Shown here: positions 1-12,340 of the stretch, piece after piece
How the letters are laid out: the number at the start of each line of letters is the position of its first letter
Position numbering within the stretch: the first letter of the stretch is position 1
Assembly: GCA_002007465.1 (NCBI GenBank)
Contig: LNAC01000759.1
Coordinates: 144,260 to 208,259 of the forward strand
Source: Ailurus styani
Lineage: Eukaryota; Chordata; Mammalia; Carnivora; Ailuridae
DNA: 64,000 bases
Direction of reading: 5' to 3'
The notes under the pieces: model-generated
Databases searched by the model: none
What the model was told of the DNA's origin: nothing
The model's input: only the letters and a program-made list of their open reading frames with translations
Program-made: the position numbers and the translations under genes

Positions 1-29
1 AAAAAAAAAAGAAGTGTCTTTTTTTCCTA

Positions 30-480
30 CTGTATTCTTTATCCTCTCAGTTCTTCAATCAATAGCCGAAGAATCAGGTGTTTGTCTCTTCTCTCTCCCC
101 CTTGTCTGACCTCACTATCACTAAGTCTTGTTGATTTTCCCTATCCCCTTCCTCCATTCTCAATGTCTTACCTAGCCCCCATCTTCCTTTTCAATGTCAC
201 TACTGTAGTTCACACACTTATTATCCCTTGCCTAGAATATTTCTCCTAACCAGTCTCCCTGTCATTATTTTTGCTACTTTGCAGTCCATTCAATTCACCA
301 CCAAAGTGATTTGCCTAAAATTGCAAATCTAATTCTGTTGTTGAAAACCCTCTACACTGGTCATATCTTATGCACCTCAGATCTTTCAGCCTCCCTGTCT
401 CCCAGGCCTCTGTCACTTGCTCTGCCTTAATTACCTTAACTACAGCTATTTCAAACATCTCAGTGTAGGCCTATAGATAC
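30..480 (+). repeat. L2 LINE 3' region fragment (degraded)
   Basis: The pyrimidine-rich text contains, in order, phrases typical of mammalian L2: 'atcactaagtcttgttgattt', 'ctaaccagtctccctg', 'aaagtgatttgcctaaaattgcaaatct' and 'gttgaaaaccctc'. This is an ancient, non-coding copy with many substitutions. Boundaries are approximate. Confidence 0.55.
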
Positions 481-2590
481 CTTCTGAGGCCAAGGCCTGG
501 AGCTTCTACCTCCCCTCCACCACTTCCTGGCTCAAATGAAGGACCACATGCTAGTCCAGGTTCTCCAAGAACCAAATACCAAGATTCAATTAAACATGTG
601 TTGCAGATCTGATCCTGATTGAAAGAGAGAAAGAAGGAAGTTTGGATAGAACCATCTTAGACTCCAGTGCACTTCTAAGGAAATGCTGGCAGGGCCACCA
701 GGAAGTCCTCAAGCTAAAATTTCCTGTTAGAGGAATCCCTGTCTCCCAGGAACAGACCCTGCCTTACTATCTCTGCTATGATTACTCACTGGGGCAGACT
801 GAGGAAGTGTGGCCTCTGTGCAACACAGCAGGCTCTCAGATCCACCAAATCATACTGTTGGATAGACACAGCAGCATCTACTGTATGATGGAAGTGGCAC
901 ATTTGTGATGGTGCTGGAGCAGGTCCAAAATTATGAGTAAATTAGTCAGCTGCTGGCCCCAACTCTCTGCCACCCACTTCTACTACATCAATGCTTCTCT
1001 TTCAACCCATGAATTTCTAGGCTGACCAAGTTTCAGAGGAAGAAGACACAGGACTGGCTCATAGTGTATCAGAGTGCTATGTTGTTGTAGCTGGAAATGG
1101 ACAGTTACCACATTATAGCCCCAAATGTGGGTGACTCTGAAAGAAGGTCTGACAAGATGACCCTGAATAGTGTCCTTGATGAGTCCAGTGCTTGTGCAAT
1201 AAGCCACAAACAGTAGACAGGGTAGCAGGGATGAAGACTGCACAGGACTAATAACAAGGTCTTCTTGTCATCACGACCAGTCTAGCTACTGCCACTTAGC
1301 AGTGGCCAATGTGCCAGCATCAGGGACTAAAGATGTGCCCTCAATATATCACCATCCTGTAGGTGTCATCCAACAACCTATCTAGTGGCAAGTCAATTTT
1401 TCCACGTTGGAGGGACAGTAATTATTAACCCATACCAAAGTTGATACATACTCTGGATATGGGGTTGCCTTTCCTACCTGCCGTGCTTCTATCAACATCA
1501 CCATCAAAGCACTTATAGAATGCTTTATCCTTCAAAATGTTTTCCACACAATGTTATCTCCATTGTGGGATGTTTTTCTACAGCCAAAGAGGTATAAAAG
1601 TGGACTTGTTACCAGGAGACTCAAAGATAATACTATGTACCCTACCATTTAGAAGCAGCCAGACAAAGAGAATGACAAACAGCCTGTTGAAGGCTCAACT
1701 ATGGATCCAATATCTTGTGGGGTTTGGGTGCTATCTTCTAAAAGGTGGTATATTGGCCAAATCAACAGCTGATATATAGTACTATATAACAATAAGAATA
1801 TAAGGGTTCAGGAAGCAAGAGAAGCTCAAGTTGCCCCCTCATCTTCCAAGACAGGGGTCCACTGATAGTATTTTGTGCCTTCACTCCCTGAAATCTAAGG
1901 TCCTTCCCAATTAGAGGTCTTAGTTCCCAGAAAAGGGATACTTCTGCTACTGTATATAATGAGTCCTGTTGAACTTAAAATTATGACTACCACCTGACCA
2001 TTTTGAGCTTTAATGCCAATAGTCCAAAAGGTAATAAGGAAATGATTTACTGTCTTACTGAATTAATTAAAGAGTTGGTGTTACCACCACAAAATGGCTT
2101 CAAAGGGGATAATGTCTGAAGTCCAAGTGATCCACTGGGTCTCTCTCAGCTCTTACATACCCACTGACAGTGGTTAATGGAATAATGCAGTGACCATGAC
2201 CTAAAAAGTATAGGGCAAACAAAGGGTCAGACCACTTGGAGTTCTAGGTCGCCTCATCAAGAAACCAATAAAGACCAGCTAAAGCTTGCCCAGGATGAGG
2301 GAAGTAAAGAATGTGTGATAGAGGCCAGAGATGATATATATCAATTAGAGCCTCAGAACCAGCCCCAGTACAGAGGTCATAGCTTATTTCACTAACCCTC
2401 TTGCCTTCTTTCCGGAAATCACAAGTTACCTTCCTGAGGGGAATTCTGTGACTGACTGATTTGTTTCTCCTTTCTGTGGGGAAGCAATAAGGGCAATTTG
2501 TTCTCACAACAATGGGACCCCAATATTATATCAAAGAAACCACATATAGTCGAAGGTTACAAGCATATCTTAGGAGAACAAGAGGTCATC
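481..2590. other. Intergenic stretch, no gene recognised
   Basis: Open frames at 642-908 (+), 983-1243 (-), 1537-1779 (+) and 2244-2507 (-) are under 90 codons, resemble no family I know and lack a consistent splice context. Parts of 1500-2500 read like a very old interspersed repeat, possibly LTR-retroelement internal sequence, but I cannot name it. I see no promoter or conserved exon. Confidence 0.4.
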
Positions 2591-2604
2591 TGTACTGGGC
2601 ACAT

Positions 2605-2815
2605 TGTTTTTTTTTTTTTTAAAGATTTTATTTATTTATTTGACACACAGAGAGAGCGATCAGATCACAAGTAGGCAGAGAGGCAGGCAGAGAGAGAGAA
2701 GGAAGCAGGCTCCCCATTGAGCAGGGAGCCCGATGCGAGCCTCGATCCCAGGACCCTGAGATCATGACCTGAGCCGAAGGCAGAGGCTTTAACCCACTGA
2801 GCCACCCAGGCGCCC
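2605..2815 (-). mobile_element. SINEC (carnivore tRNA-Lys SINE), young subfamily
   Basis: On the minus strand it begins with the tRNA-like head (gggcgcctgggtggctcag) and ends in a poly-A tail, seen here as poly-T from about 2607. It is flanked by a perfect 14-bp target-site duplication, TGTACTGGGCACAT, at 2591-2604 and 2816-2829. The intact duplication and low divergence point to a recent insertion. Confidence 0.95.
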
Positions 2816-2829
2816 TGTACTGGGCACAT

Positions 2830-4230
2830 CTTATGTACTGCTTCAGATTCTCTCAGCCTCACCTGTCAATCAGCCCTTGACTATTTGTTCTGTCTCAACC
2901 ACTGCCACAATGACCAATTCCTGACTCAGATGGTGCACCATACTACAAGGCATAAAATCTGGCTCTTCAGAAGATGCCAGTGATGCATTCCAAAAGTAGA
3001 AGGTAATTAATACCCCATGGGTTAGCGCTGTTCAGTGGGAGACAAGAGAGGGGAAGATGCTAGCAGATAAATTCCCTTTCCATACACCCTCTGATGGAAT
3101 GCTCTGAGGCTCAACTCTTCTGAAAAGCCTATTTGGAGCTGTTGCATGTGGCTGAGAAACTGGCTCAGTTTGTGAAGCGGTGGCCACTTCCTAATGAAGA
3201 TTTTGTGTGTTACCTCCCGTTCTTCCCTGACTTACTGTACTTTCCCTCAGTCTCACTGCCCTCACATTACCTCTCCAGGAAAGCATTAGCATTTAATCCT
3301 CACCTCAGGTTCTGTCTAATAAAGAACCTGGGCTAAGTTTCACTTCATTGCATGCTCCACCTAAAGAAAACCTTGGATCTGGCTCCTGCTGTCATTTTCA
3401 ATCTCATCATTTATGGTCCCCTTACACTCATCTTTTGGTGATCAAGCAGAGTTATTCATGGGTTTCCAAGCTGCCCACCTTTATCACAGAATCATCTATC
3501 TGCATCTGCTCCTTCCTCTGCTTGGAGGGTGTTCTCCCACCCATTTCCTCTAGTGAACTCCCCATAACGACATGGGTGAAGTCAGACAACAGTCAATCCA
3601 ATACTTCACAAAACTTCACTACTTCACACTTCATTAATGAAAATGTTTAGAAGCCTCTTTTGAGTCTCCTTCCCTAATACTAAAAGATTAAAAATTTTAA
3701 AAAGCCATATATGATTGGATAAATACGTATTCTTCCTATTATGGTAAAAAAAATATTTGAAATATAAGAAAATCACTATGGAGACAAGCTGAAATGCATT
3801 CCTTTATCAGCAAATGTAACTGAAAGATTCTCAGCAAACATTGCTGAAGATGTAAAGAAATAATATTAAAATAAGTTATATATTACAGATTTTCTATATA
3901 GACAGAAAAAAGTAAAGATATTGCTAAGAAATCACCTTATGATATTATTAGCTTGGTTTAAAAATAAATACAAAGATAATTCATTTTTTTATGAACAACT
4001 AAAGGAAAAATATATCAAAGAAGATATATTCTCAATGATAACTTCTTTAATAGAAACTGACTTATGAAAATTTTTGCTTAATGGAATGGCTACTTTAAGT
4101 GGAATAAAATATATTTTGGGATGAAGTCATAGAAACATTTTCACATATGAAATCCTGCACTAAATCGTTCATACTCAAGCTATTCCAGCAAAGAAGTTGA
4201 AGCCAGAAGTGCACCAAGTGCTAGAGATGT
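2830..4230. other. Intergenic stretch, no gene recognised
   Basis: Open frames at 3133-3336 and 3348-3650 (+) are short and unlike known proteins. The second half (3650-4200) is AT-rich with no coding signal. I see no RNA gene or clear repeat. Confidence 0.4.
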
Positions 4231-4247
4231 CAAAAATGTAGTTAATT

Positions 4248-4448
4248 GGGCGCCTGGGTGGCTCAGTGGGTTAAAGCCTCTGCCTTCGGCTCAGGTCATG
4301 ATCCCAGGGTCCTGGGATCGAGGCCCGCATCGGGCTCTCTGCTCGGCAGGAGCCTGCTTCCTCCTCTCTCCTCTCTCTCTGCCTGACTATCTGCCTACTT
4401 GTGATCTTTCTCTCTGTGTCAAATAAATAAATAAAATCTTTAAAAAAA
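4248..4448 (+). mobile_element. SINEC, young subfamily
   Basis: Full-length element: tRNA-like head with A and B box regions, CT-rich middle, (AATAAA)-like A-rich tail. It is flanked by a duplication of AAATGTAGTTAATT at about 4234-4247 and 4449-4463. Confidence 0.95.
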
Positions 4449-4463
4449 AAAATGTAGTTAATT

Positions 4464-5277
4464 TACCATGAAGAAAAGACTTTAATATAAAGACTCTTGT
4501 ACAACACTTTGTAATGACATGAGAAATAACCACGATAATCTTTTGAATGACAAAGGGGTTTTTTCTCCTATTTGTGACAAAAACCAAAATATTTGTTACG
4601 TATAAAGACATAAGTATAAACATATCTTTTTTATAAAAAACACCATGCTCCAAATTTGCCATCTTTTCCGGGATGACAAGCGGCTGCAAGGACATGCTGT
4701 TTGGAAGATACTTTCAAAGACGTAAACACACTTAATTACTTCCTTCAAGGTAAAGCTGCCATTTTGATAATTTTGATTTTGATAATGAGTGAGAAAATAA
4801 CAGTTTCTTAAAAGAAACATACTCTGGGGAGAGTATTTTGAACAATGGATGTTTGAAATTATTTCCATTATTAAATGATCACACAACTGACAATAATGTA
4901 TGTTGCCTATAACAGTCCTCTCATGTGTTCACATTTTGAAAGTTGACAATAAATTTTTCAAACCTGTTTCAAATCATCCACATATGGAATTTCAGTGAAT
5001 CTATACCCACTTATAAAAATACATAAAATTTAGGACCTCTGAATGAGTTCGCATGAACAACTGATTGACATCATGGAAGACAGACATGTGGTGGGTGATT
5101 ATAACTAAAGTCTTTGCATAATTGGTGAAAGGAATTGAAAAACCAGCATTGTGATCGAGCAGGCATAACCAATAATGTACATCTTCAATTTGAATATATG
5201 TGTCTTTGCGAGGTATTTTTCTACTATGACCACCATTAGAAACAACTATGGAAAGAAACTGATTTAGTTTGTTTGAT
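4464..5277. other. Intergenic, nothing recognised
   Basis: AT-rich sequence with only fragmentary minus-strand frames (4387-4695, 4596-4886), which partly translate the SINE tail. No gene-like features. Confidence 0.4.
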
Positions 5278-5405
5278 TACTGAGAGAGGGAAAGAGAGAG
5301 CACGAGGAGGGTGATGAGCAGAGGGAGAGGGACAAGCAGACCTCTTGCTGAGCACAGAGCCTGTGCTCACAACCCCAAGATCACGACCTGACCTTAAATC
5401 AAGAG
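5278..5405 (-). mobile_element. Diverged, truncated SINEC
   Basis: Reads as the minus strand of a carnivore SINE: purine-rich middle, 'agcagacctcttgctgagcacagagcc' and 'aagatcacgacctga'. The tRNA head is missing and the element runs into the CA microsatellite. It is older than its full-length neighbours. Confidence 0.7.

Positions 5406-5409
<4 letters not shown>

Positions 5410-5471
<62 letters not shown>
5410..5471. repeat. (CA)n microsatellite
   Basis: About 31 uninterrupted CA units. They produce spurious open frames on both strands (Thr-His and Cys-Val runs). Confidence 0.97.
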
Positions 5472-5472
<1 letters not shown>

Positions 5473-5845
5473 CAGAACATTATTCAGCCTTAAAAAGGAA
5501 GAAAATTCTGAACAAGCTTCAATATGAATGACCCTAAAGACATGTGACATAAAATAAGCCAGACATGGACAAATTATATCATTCCAATTATTTGAAGTAC
5601 CTAGAATAGTCAAAGTCATGGAGACAGAAAGTATAATGGTGATTGCCAGGGGCTAGGGGAGAATGAGAAGCTGTTGCTTAAGGGATACAGAGTCTCACTT
5701 TGGGAAGATGAAAAGTTCTTGAGATGGTTGTACAACAATGTAGATGAACTCAATGCCACTGAACTGTGCATCTTAAAGTGGTTAACTTTTATGTTATGCC
5801 TATTTTACCACAATAAAAATAATAATAAAATAATAAAAAAGAGTA
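5472..5845 (+). mobile_element. Old L1 3' end
   Basis: Starts with 'cattattcagccttaaaaaggaa' and ends 'gtggttaacttttatgttatg...ttttaccacaataaaaataataata', the order seen in the ORF2-end/3' UTR of older L1M elements. It is non-coding. Confidence 0.75.
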
Positions 5846-5978
5846 TATGACTAGAATGTCCATACATCTGAATGTCTGATGGTATGGGTGGGTAGATGAT
5901 GGAGCATTCTTCATCCTCTGCACAACTGCACGTGTTCAATTAATGCTTGTGAAAGGAGAAAGGAGGGAGGAATGGAAG
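5752..5978 (+). repeat. Dispersed local duplication, copy A (~0.22 kb)
   Basis: This segment matches 6789-7010 closely. It spans the last part of the L1 tail and about 130 bp of flanking non-repeat sequence ('tatatgactagaatgtccatacatctgaatgtc...'). Because flanking DNA is included, this is a local duplication rather than two independent L1 insertions. Confidence 0.8.
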
Positions 5979-6019
5979 TTTATAATGGAATTAAGACATG
6001 GAAGCATTATGTCCTATGT

Positions 6020-6785
6020 ATCTCTGTGAAGGATACAAACACTGGGCACCCTGGAAGATACTAGCAATATGTTCTCCTAGAACATGGAGACTTTTCTCAG
6101 CATCTAATCTGTCCTTATCCATCTTCCCCAATTCTGTCCCTACAGTGTTTGTGTAAATTCAGAATTACACAGAATTGTGTAAATTCACAACAGCTGCCCA
6201 ATTTGTAAATGTTAAGTGGAATTTCTGATAACTGATAAGCATGCCACAGTGAATATAATGAGAATATCCATACCTCCTTTCTCAAGCATGTAAAAAGAGC
6301 TGAATCCAGTCAAAAGTCTCTGTTGATTATCATGTAAGGAAGAAAAGGGAAGTCTACCCACATGCTTAACAGCACCCACAGACAGGTTCAATGTAATAAG
6401 TATCTTCAAGTTTGCTGAGCCATGATCTGGAGCCTAATTATGATGAATTACACTAAGCAAACTTTGCTCACTTTTCTTCTCCCAAATTCTGTGTTTGCGA
6501 CCTTATATTAATTGAAATCTTTGGAATTAAATGTCATTAACATTGATATACACAATATGTGGCAATTGTTTTAAAAGATAATGAAGTTTAAAATCCTCTA
6601 ATGCTCTCAACTTAAAATATTATTCTATGCCTAGGGCAAACCTCAAAGACAACATTCTCCTTTTATTAAAGATCACCTGGAAGACAGACAATATTTAATA
6701 TGTGTGATGATAAATCTACAAAGAAGAAAAAGAAACATCGAAAGGCTAGAATTAAAGGTTAAAAAAGGTTATAAAAGGTTAGAAT
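6020..6785. other. Intergenic, nothing recognised
   Basis: Short frame at 6212-6409 (-) with no recognisable features. A small tandem phrase, 'aaaggttaaaaaaggttataaaaggttag', lies at 6754-6783, just before the second copy of the local duplication. Confidence 0.4.
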
Positions 6786-6788
6786 CTT

Positions 6789-7010
6789 AACGCCACTGAA
6801 CTGTGTACTTTAAAGTGGTTAAGTTTTATGTTATGTCTATTTTACCACAATAAAAATAATAATAAAGTAATAAAAAAGAGTATATGACTAAAATGTCCAT
6901 ACATCTGAACGTCAGATAGTATGGGTAGATGATGGAGCATTCTTCATTCTCTGCACAACTGTACATGTTCAATTAACTCTTATGAAAGGAGAAAGGAAGG
7001 AGGGAAGGAA
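6789..7010 (+). repeat. Dispersed local duplication, copy B (~0.22 kb)
   Basis: Second copy of 5752-5978, about 1037 bp downstream and in the same orientation. Substitutions and small indels (for example loss of one 'gggt' unit in 'atgggtgggtaga') show that it is not a recent event. Confidence 0.8.
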
Positions 7011-7290
7011 AAACCAATAAACACTGAAAAACAAATAAAACGACATTTCATGTTTAAAACAAGCATGCTAATATCCAGATACAGAAGTTATAAGAATTCT
7101 TTCCTCCTTTAAAAGAAAAACGATATTCTATAACAGTAACTTCTTATATTAACATTAATGCATTTTCTTTTACAAACAATGTCGGCAGCTCTGCTGGCTA
7201 GGAAACAAAATTTAAAAGCAAAGGAAGGAATAAAATAGGAACATGGGATGCTTTGCCATTATTTTAAAATCTCAATAGAAAGTAACTCTA

Positions 7291-7501
7291 CGGGTGCCTG
7301 GGTGGCTCAGTGGGTTAAAGCCTCTGCCTTCGGCTCAGGTCATGATCCCAGGATCCTTGGATCTAGGCCCGCATCGGGCTCTCTGCTCAGCGGGGAGCCT
7401 GCTTCCTCCTCTCTCCTCTCTCTGCCTGCCTCTCTGCCTACTTGTAATCTCTCTCTCTGTGTCAAATAAATAAATAAAATCTTTAAAAAAAAAAAAAGAA
7501 A
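7291..7501 (+). mobile_element. SINEC, young subfamily
   Basis: Full-length element with an A-rich tail, flanked by a perfect 13-bp duplication GAAAGTAACTCTA at 7278-7290 and 7502-7514. Confidence 0.95.
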
Positions 7502-7514
7502 GAAAGTAACTCTA

Positions 7515-8458
7515 TGAGGGCAGAAACCATATCATTTTGCTCATTTTTATATCCTCTCAACAATGCTAGCACATAGTAGGTATTTCATAAATATTTAAAT
7601 GGATAAGTAAAAGTACAAAGTTAGGCATCCATTAAATGTATTTCAAAGAAAAAATTGCCAAAAATAGGGCAAAAAGTTGGTTAGCTACGGAACTGAAACC
7701 TCATCTCACTAGGATGACATGATCGGCATATGTTTAATTAGTGGCAGAATTTCAACTTGGACTACTGTCTTCATTCCTTTCCCCTGAAATTTTTGCTACG
7801 GCTTACAGGAGCAGAGTGAAGATTGCCCCTCTGTGCTGCTACATCAAGCTCTTCTCTAGCTATTCTCCAACAGCTGAGACAGGAAATGAGACAAGGAGGG
7901 ATGAGTGTTCAGCTTTCTTCAACCACTAAGAATAAAGGGAGAGAGCAAAATGTCAGTCAACAGGACTAGAAGCAGATCTTGAAAGAATAAGGAAGGAGAA
8001 GGAGAAGAGGAAAGGAACAGAAAGAACCATGCTTATAAGATCAGAAGATTTAGCATCATCTCACAACTCCCTTCATTTGGTCTGAATTAATGTTCTCTGG
8101 GGTCCTTCTCAATACTAGCCTTCAACATCAAAGAACTGATTACAGTGCTAAATGTTTTTTCCTACACCAAATGTGTACTATATAATGAGCCTAAAGGAGA
8201 TGTATCACTCAGTATACACCAGGTTAGAAGTAATGTTTCATATAATTAAGATTTTATTTTTCTGACTATATACTTCTTGGGTAACAGATGTAGTTACTTT
8301 CCAAGGCTTCCTAAAATGAGTAATCAATTTCTACTTTACTGAAAAAAAAATAGAAGTTTCCATTTTTATTAAAAAACATGTTGAGGGGCAAGAAAAACAA
8401 TTGTAGAACACAGACGATATTTAGATCCTAAAGAAAATAGGGACATTGCATTTACTTT
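7515..8458. other. Intergenic, nothing recognised
   Basis: A 62-codon frame at 7741-7929 (+) has no recognisable features. The rest is AT-rich, unremarkable DNA. Confidence 0.4.
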
Positions 8459-8473
8459 TAAATAAGTTATAAA

Positions 8474-8688
8474 GGGGCACCTGGGTGGCTCAGTGGGTTA
8501 AGCCTCTACCTTCAGTTCAGGTCATGGTCTCAGGGTCCTGGGATTGAGCCCCACATCAGGCTCTCTGCTCAGCAGGAAGCCTGCTTTCCCCCCAACCCTC
8601 CCACCCCCACCTGCCTTTCTGCCTACTTGTGATCTCTCTCTGTCAAATAAATAAATAAAATCTTATATAAACAAACAAACAAACAAAC
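8474..8688 (+). mobile_element. SINEC with (AAAC)n tail
   Basis: tRNA-like head and CT-rich body followed by a tail with five AAAC units. Target-site duplication AAATAAGTTATAAA lies at about 8459-8473 and 8689-8702. Confidence 0.92.
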
Positions 8689-8925
8689 AAATAAGTTATA
8701 AAAAGAGATGATCTAGTTAGAAAGCACTGGTCAGTGTACATGGCAGAAAAGCAGTATCTGTCCTCTGTCCTGTCATCTCTTCAGTTTTAGTAAAGCTAAT
8801 GCTGAGATTTATCATCAGTCATTACCCAAACCCATCTGTAGGATTTCCTAATTCAGTCAGGAATATAAGCATAGAGCTCAGGTACTGGGGAAGCCCTCTT
8901 CTTCTATGTTGCAATTATTATTATT

Positions 8926-9091
8926 TTTTAAAGATTTTATTTATTCGACAGAGAGAGCACATGAGCACAAGCAGGGGGAGTGGGAGAGGGAGAAGCAGGC
9001 TCCCTGTTGAGTAGGGAGCCTGATCCAGGGCTCCATCCCAGAACCCTAGAAGGCAGAGATTTATTAACTAACTGAGACACCCAGGTGCCCC
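8926..9091 (-). mobile_element. SINEC, older subfamily (copy 1)
   Basis: Minus-strand element: 'aaagattttatttattcgacag' tail side, then 'aagcaggctccctgttgag', then the head 'gagacacccaggtgcccc'. It is inserted in an ATT-rich tract. Part of the head is deleted (no 'gatcatgacctgagc' block). Confidence 0.9.
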
Positions 9092-10610
9092 TATTATTAT
9101 TATTAAAAAGTTTAGAAGACTTAAAGAAAATCAGAATGATTTATATGCTACCAGCTTTTTATACTCCCTTAATATGCTAATGTGAATAGAGAATCTCCAA
9201 AAAAGGGATCTAATACCAAGAGTTTTCCAAACTTTTTTGGCACCTTTTTTTTCCTCAAAGCATTATGGGGAGAAAATGTCTTTCTCTCTTTACCTGTATC
9301 AGAAAAGGCACCTTAAGCCATTCTTAGCTTTAATTTCCTAGTAGAAAGCAATTCTCATATTAAATCTGCCAGCAGTTTAAAATACTTCAAATTAATTTAA
9401 GAATATAACATAAAATCCTGATTTGGGCTTGTAAATCTGACCCCTACCTGACTCTGCAACTTTTTCCCTTAACTTCTCCCAATTAAGCCCCTAGAAGGTG
9501 CTCTGCTATCTCTGCGCATCGTCATTCCACTGCCTGCAAGAGTTGCCTTCCAGGGAATGGCACCTCCTGGTGCCCTGGTCTGGCTGACGTCACTGTGCCC
9601 AGTCTGGTCTGGGTTCCTCCTGCCTGTGTTTCCACGCCTGTGCTTCCACCACGTCATAGTTCTAATGACTGACTACTCACTTCCGTCTTTCACCTGCCTT
9701 CTGCATAATAGGTACAGTATAACTGTTTGTTGAAATGGATGGATGAATGAAGAGTCCTCGCCTAACACAACTGATAGGGATGGGGGGAGGGATTTGATGT
9801 CAACAGATGGTTAAAGAACGCTTTGCTACTAAACTCTTGGTTTTCCATGTGACATATTGTGTAGCCTATTTAAATCACTAAGGAAGTGGCCAGAACCCTA
9901 CCCATTTATGGTAAAGAAAAAATTTCACTTTTATTTTTAACCATATTAGACATAAAAACAACCTATAGCATAAAATCTACACGCATATATTCTTCCATCC
10001 ACTGGTGAGTCATTCATCTATGATTCTACTTTTCTATTACTACTAGATTCCCTTTCTTGACATTTGAGGATTCTAATTAGCAAGAAGCTACTTTTTTTTC
10101 AGTATCATACAAATGTTTTTTAAGGGAAAGGAAAAATAATGATTCCAAATAAATACCAGACCATTATAGAGTGGTACATTTATGCCTTTGGAAGCAGGAC
10201 ATACAGGTCTGAATGGGTTTTGGATGTAGAAACTGGGATAGTGTCCTATGCAAATGAACTAATATTGCCAAAAGTCCATGACTGCATGCTTGCATGAAGC
10301 CTCCAAATCCTAACGAGCTCCCTAGCTGCAGCCAAGAGCTGCAATCTGACAGGGCTGCCAACAGCACTACTGAACTGCTAATGGATTTTCCTGCTTCTCT
10401 GCTCAAGTACAACAGAAAGGTTGTGTGCTAAAACTTCTAATTAGAAAGAGGGAAGAAAAAGAACTGCAATAATTTCTGAAATCATAAACTAGGGGATTTA
10501 CTTTTTACTTCCTCATCCCATTGCTTTTGTTTCCCTCTTCAGTTTAATACAGTCCTGAAGTCTAATTTAAGACATGTCTTAACTTATTATTTATATGGAT
10601 TATGGTAATC
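9092..10610. other. Non-repetitive intergenic sequence within copy 1
   Basis: No known gene. Minus frames at 9469-9657 and 10164-10412 are short and unsupported. The same sequence recurs at 13142-14660. There, one T-to-A difference (10165 versus 14215) removes a stop codon in the second frame, which argues against coding constraint. Confidence 0.4.
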
Positions 10611-10625
10611 AGAATCAGGACTGCT

Positions 10626-10822
10626 GGGGCGCCTGGGTGGCTCAGTGGGTTAAGCCTCTGCTTTCGGCTCAGATCATGATCTCAGGGTCCTGGGATCAAG
10701 CCCCGCATCAGGCTCTCTGCTCTACAGAGGGCCTGCTTCACCCTCTCTCTCTGCCTGCCTATCTGCCTACTTGTAATCTCTCTCTCTCTGTCAAATAAAT
10801 AAATAAAAATCTTAAAAAAAAA
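10626..10822 (+). mobile_element. SINEC, young subfamily (copy 1)
   Basis: Full element flanked by a perfect 15-bp duplication AGAATCAGGACTGCT at 10611-10625 and 10823-10837. Confidence 0.95.
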
Positions 10823-10837
10823 AGAATCAGGACTGCT

Positions 10838-11689
10838 TTTCTGCATGGAGGAAGTAACCGTCTATTTGGTGTGACCACCTATATGATGCGCTTCCCTTTT
10901 CAAAAATAAAACCACCTCCACCTATTCTGAAAGCCCGAGAAACTGAGAGCTAGAATATAAAATAATATCTTCTTGGAGAAGTCTGTTGGGTTGGCCTTAT
11001 GCAATATAATACTTTATATTAACATTAAGCTTGACACTCCTCTCTCTATATACAGTTACACAAGTATGAAGGCAGTAGATACCTAAAGGGTCAAATTGTT
11101 TTGGGAAAATACAACTATACCCCTATAGATTTCACCTACTTCATAGTTTTGCTTAGTGACAGAATTCATTTAAATTACATATGTACATAATTCATTTTTG
11201 CCTGCCTATTTAATCTATCATAGTGCTAAGCACTCTAAAACTGTGGTGAGTTGAATAAATCAATGTTTTTGACAGACATGCTTTAAAAATGTTTAAAAAC
11301 AAAATGAAGCTAAATCAGAACACTTTTCTGCAAAAATATTAGAATTGATTAGTGTTAAATGTGTCAGAAGTTTTGCTTCACTATAACTTAGAAGGATGGC
11401 CCTTGGAGTTATGGGACGAGTATGTCTTGATCTTGGGATAATGCAGATCCACCTCACTGAAAGAAGCAGGTCTGGTTTGATTCTGCTCTGAACATATAGG
11501 TAGTACCTGGCTGGTTTGTCCAATACCATATCTCTGTTCTAGTTGCTGAACAGAGCATTGAATTAGTTATGATCTTTCCTTGTATATATTGATTTAGCAC
11601 TACTCTCTTTCTATTTCACCAATCCTGAGGCAAACCAAAATATTTGAACTTGAAAATATTACTCATGACTCTTAAGAACACCTACTCCA
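10838..11689. other. Intergenic within copy 1, nothing recognised
   Basis: The minus frame at 11293-11529 (78 codons) matches no family I know. No RNA gene or regulatory signal seen. Confidence 0.4.
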
Positions 11690-12340
11690 AGACATTGTGG
11701 TTGATCAAAAAATGGCTTCCCAAAAGATGTCCATGTTCTTGTCTCTGGAACCTGTGAATATTACCTTATTTGGGAAGATGGTCTTTGCAGATGAGATTAA
11801 TAAGTTAAAGATCTTGAGATAGGGAGGTTATGCTGGATTATCTTGGTGGGTACTAAATGCCATCACATGTAACCTGGTAAGAAAGAGATGAGAGGGGCAC
11901 CTCGGTGGGTCAGTTGGTTAAACATCTGCCTTTGGCTCAGGTCATGATCCCAGAGTCCTGGGATCAAGCCCTACATCAGGCTCCCTGCTCAGCGGGGAGC
12001 ATGCTTCTCCCTGTCCCTCTGCCACTCCCCCTCCTTGTGCTTTGTCATACTCTTTCTCTTAAAATAAATAAATCAATAATCTTAAAAAAAGCTGGGGGGA
12101 GAAAAAAAGGGGAAAGGGACAAGAGACAGACACAGAGAGGAAAAAGTAAAATGAAGATGGAGCAGACCCTGGAGTAATGCAGCCAGTAGCCAAGGATTGC
12201 CAGCTGCCACCAGAAGTCAGGAGGATCAAGGGAGCATTCTTCCCTAGAGCTGCCAGAGAGAGTGTGGTTTTGCTAACACTTTGATTTCAGACTTCTAGCC
12301 TCCAACATCCTGCCAATTTGTTGCAGCACGCACAGAAAAC
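11690..12340 (+). mobile_element. Degraded LTR of MaLR/MLT1 type, split by a SINE (copy 1)
   Basis: The text runs 'tgtccatgttcttgtctctggaacctgtgaatattaccttatttgggaa', 'ttgcagatgagattaataagttaaagatcttgagat', then after the SINE 'ccagaagtcaggaggatcaa' and 'tttgatttcagacttctagcctcca'. This is the order typical of the mammalian MaLR solo-LTR family. The family name is a judgement from memory. Confidence 0.6.
11895..12094 (+). mobile_element. SINEC, older subfamily, inside the LTR (copy 1)
   Basis: 'gggcacctcggtgggtcagttggttaaacatctgcc' head with the older C/T pattern, CT-rich body, and AATAAATAAATC tail. Divergence is higher than in the 10626 element. Confidence 0.9.

Noticed and set aside
4248..4330. 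tRNA gene in SINE heads
   Set aside because: The heads are tRNA-derived, but they lack an intact cloverleaf and are part of SINEC elements.
5345..5619. Frames with Thr-His or Cys-Val runs
   Set aside because: Direct translation of the (CA)n microsatellite. The same applies at 54300-54587.
7248..7469. Recurring 'GAWVAQWVK...GSGHD...' protein seen at several sites
   Set aside because: All occurrences (for example 2665, 7248, 10595, 14645, 44330, 62122) are translations of the SINE head. This is not a gene family.
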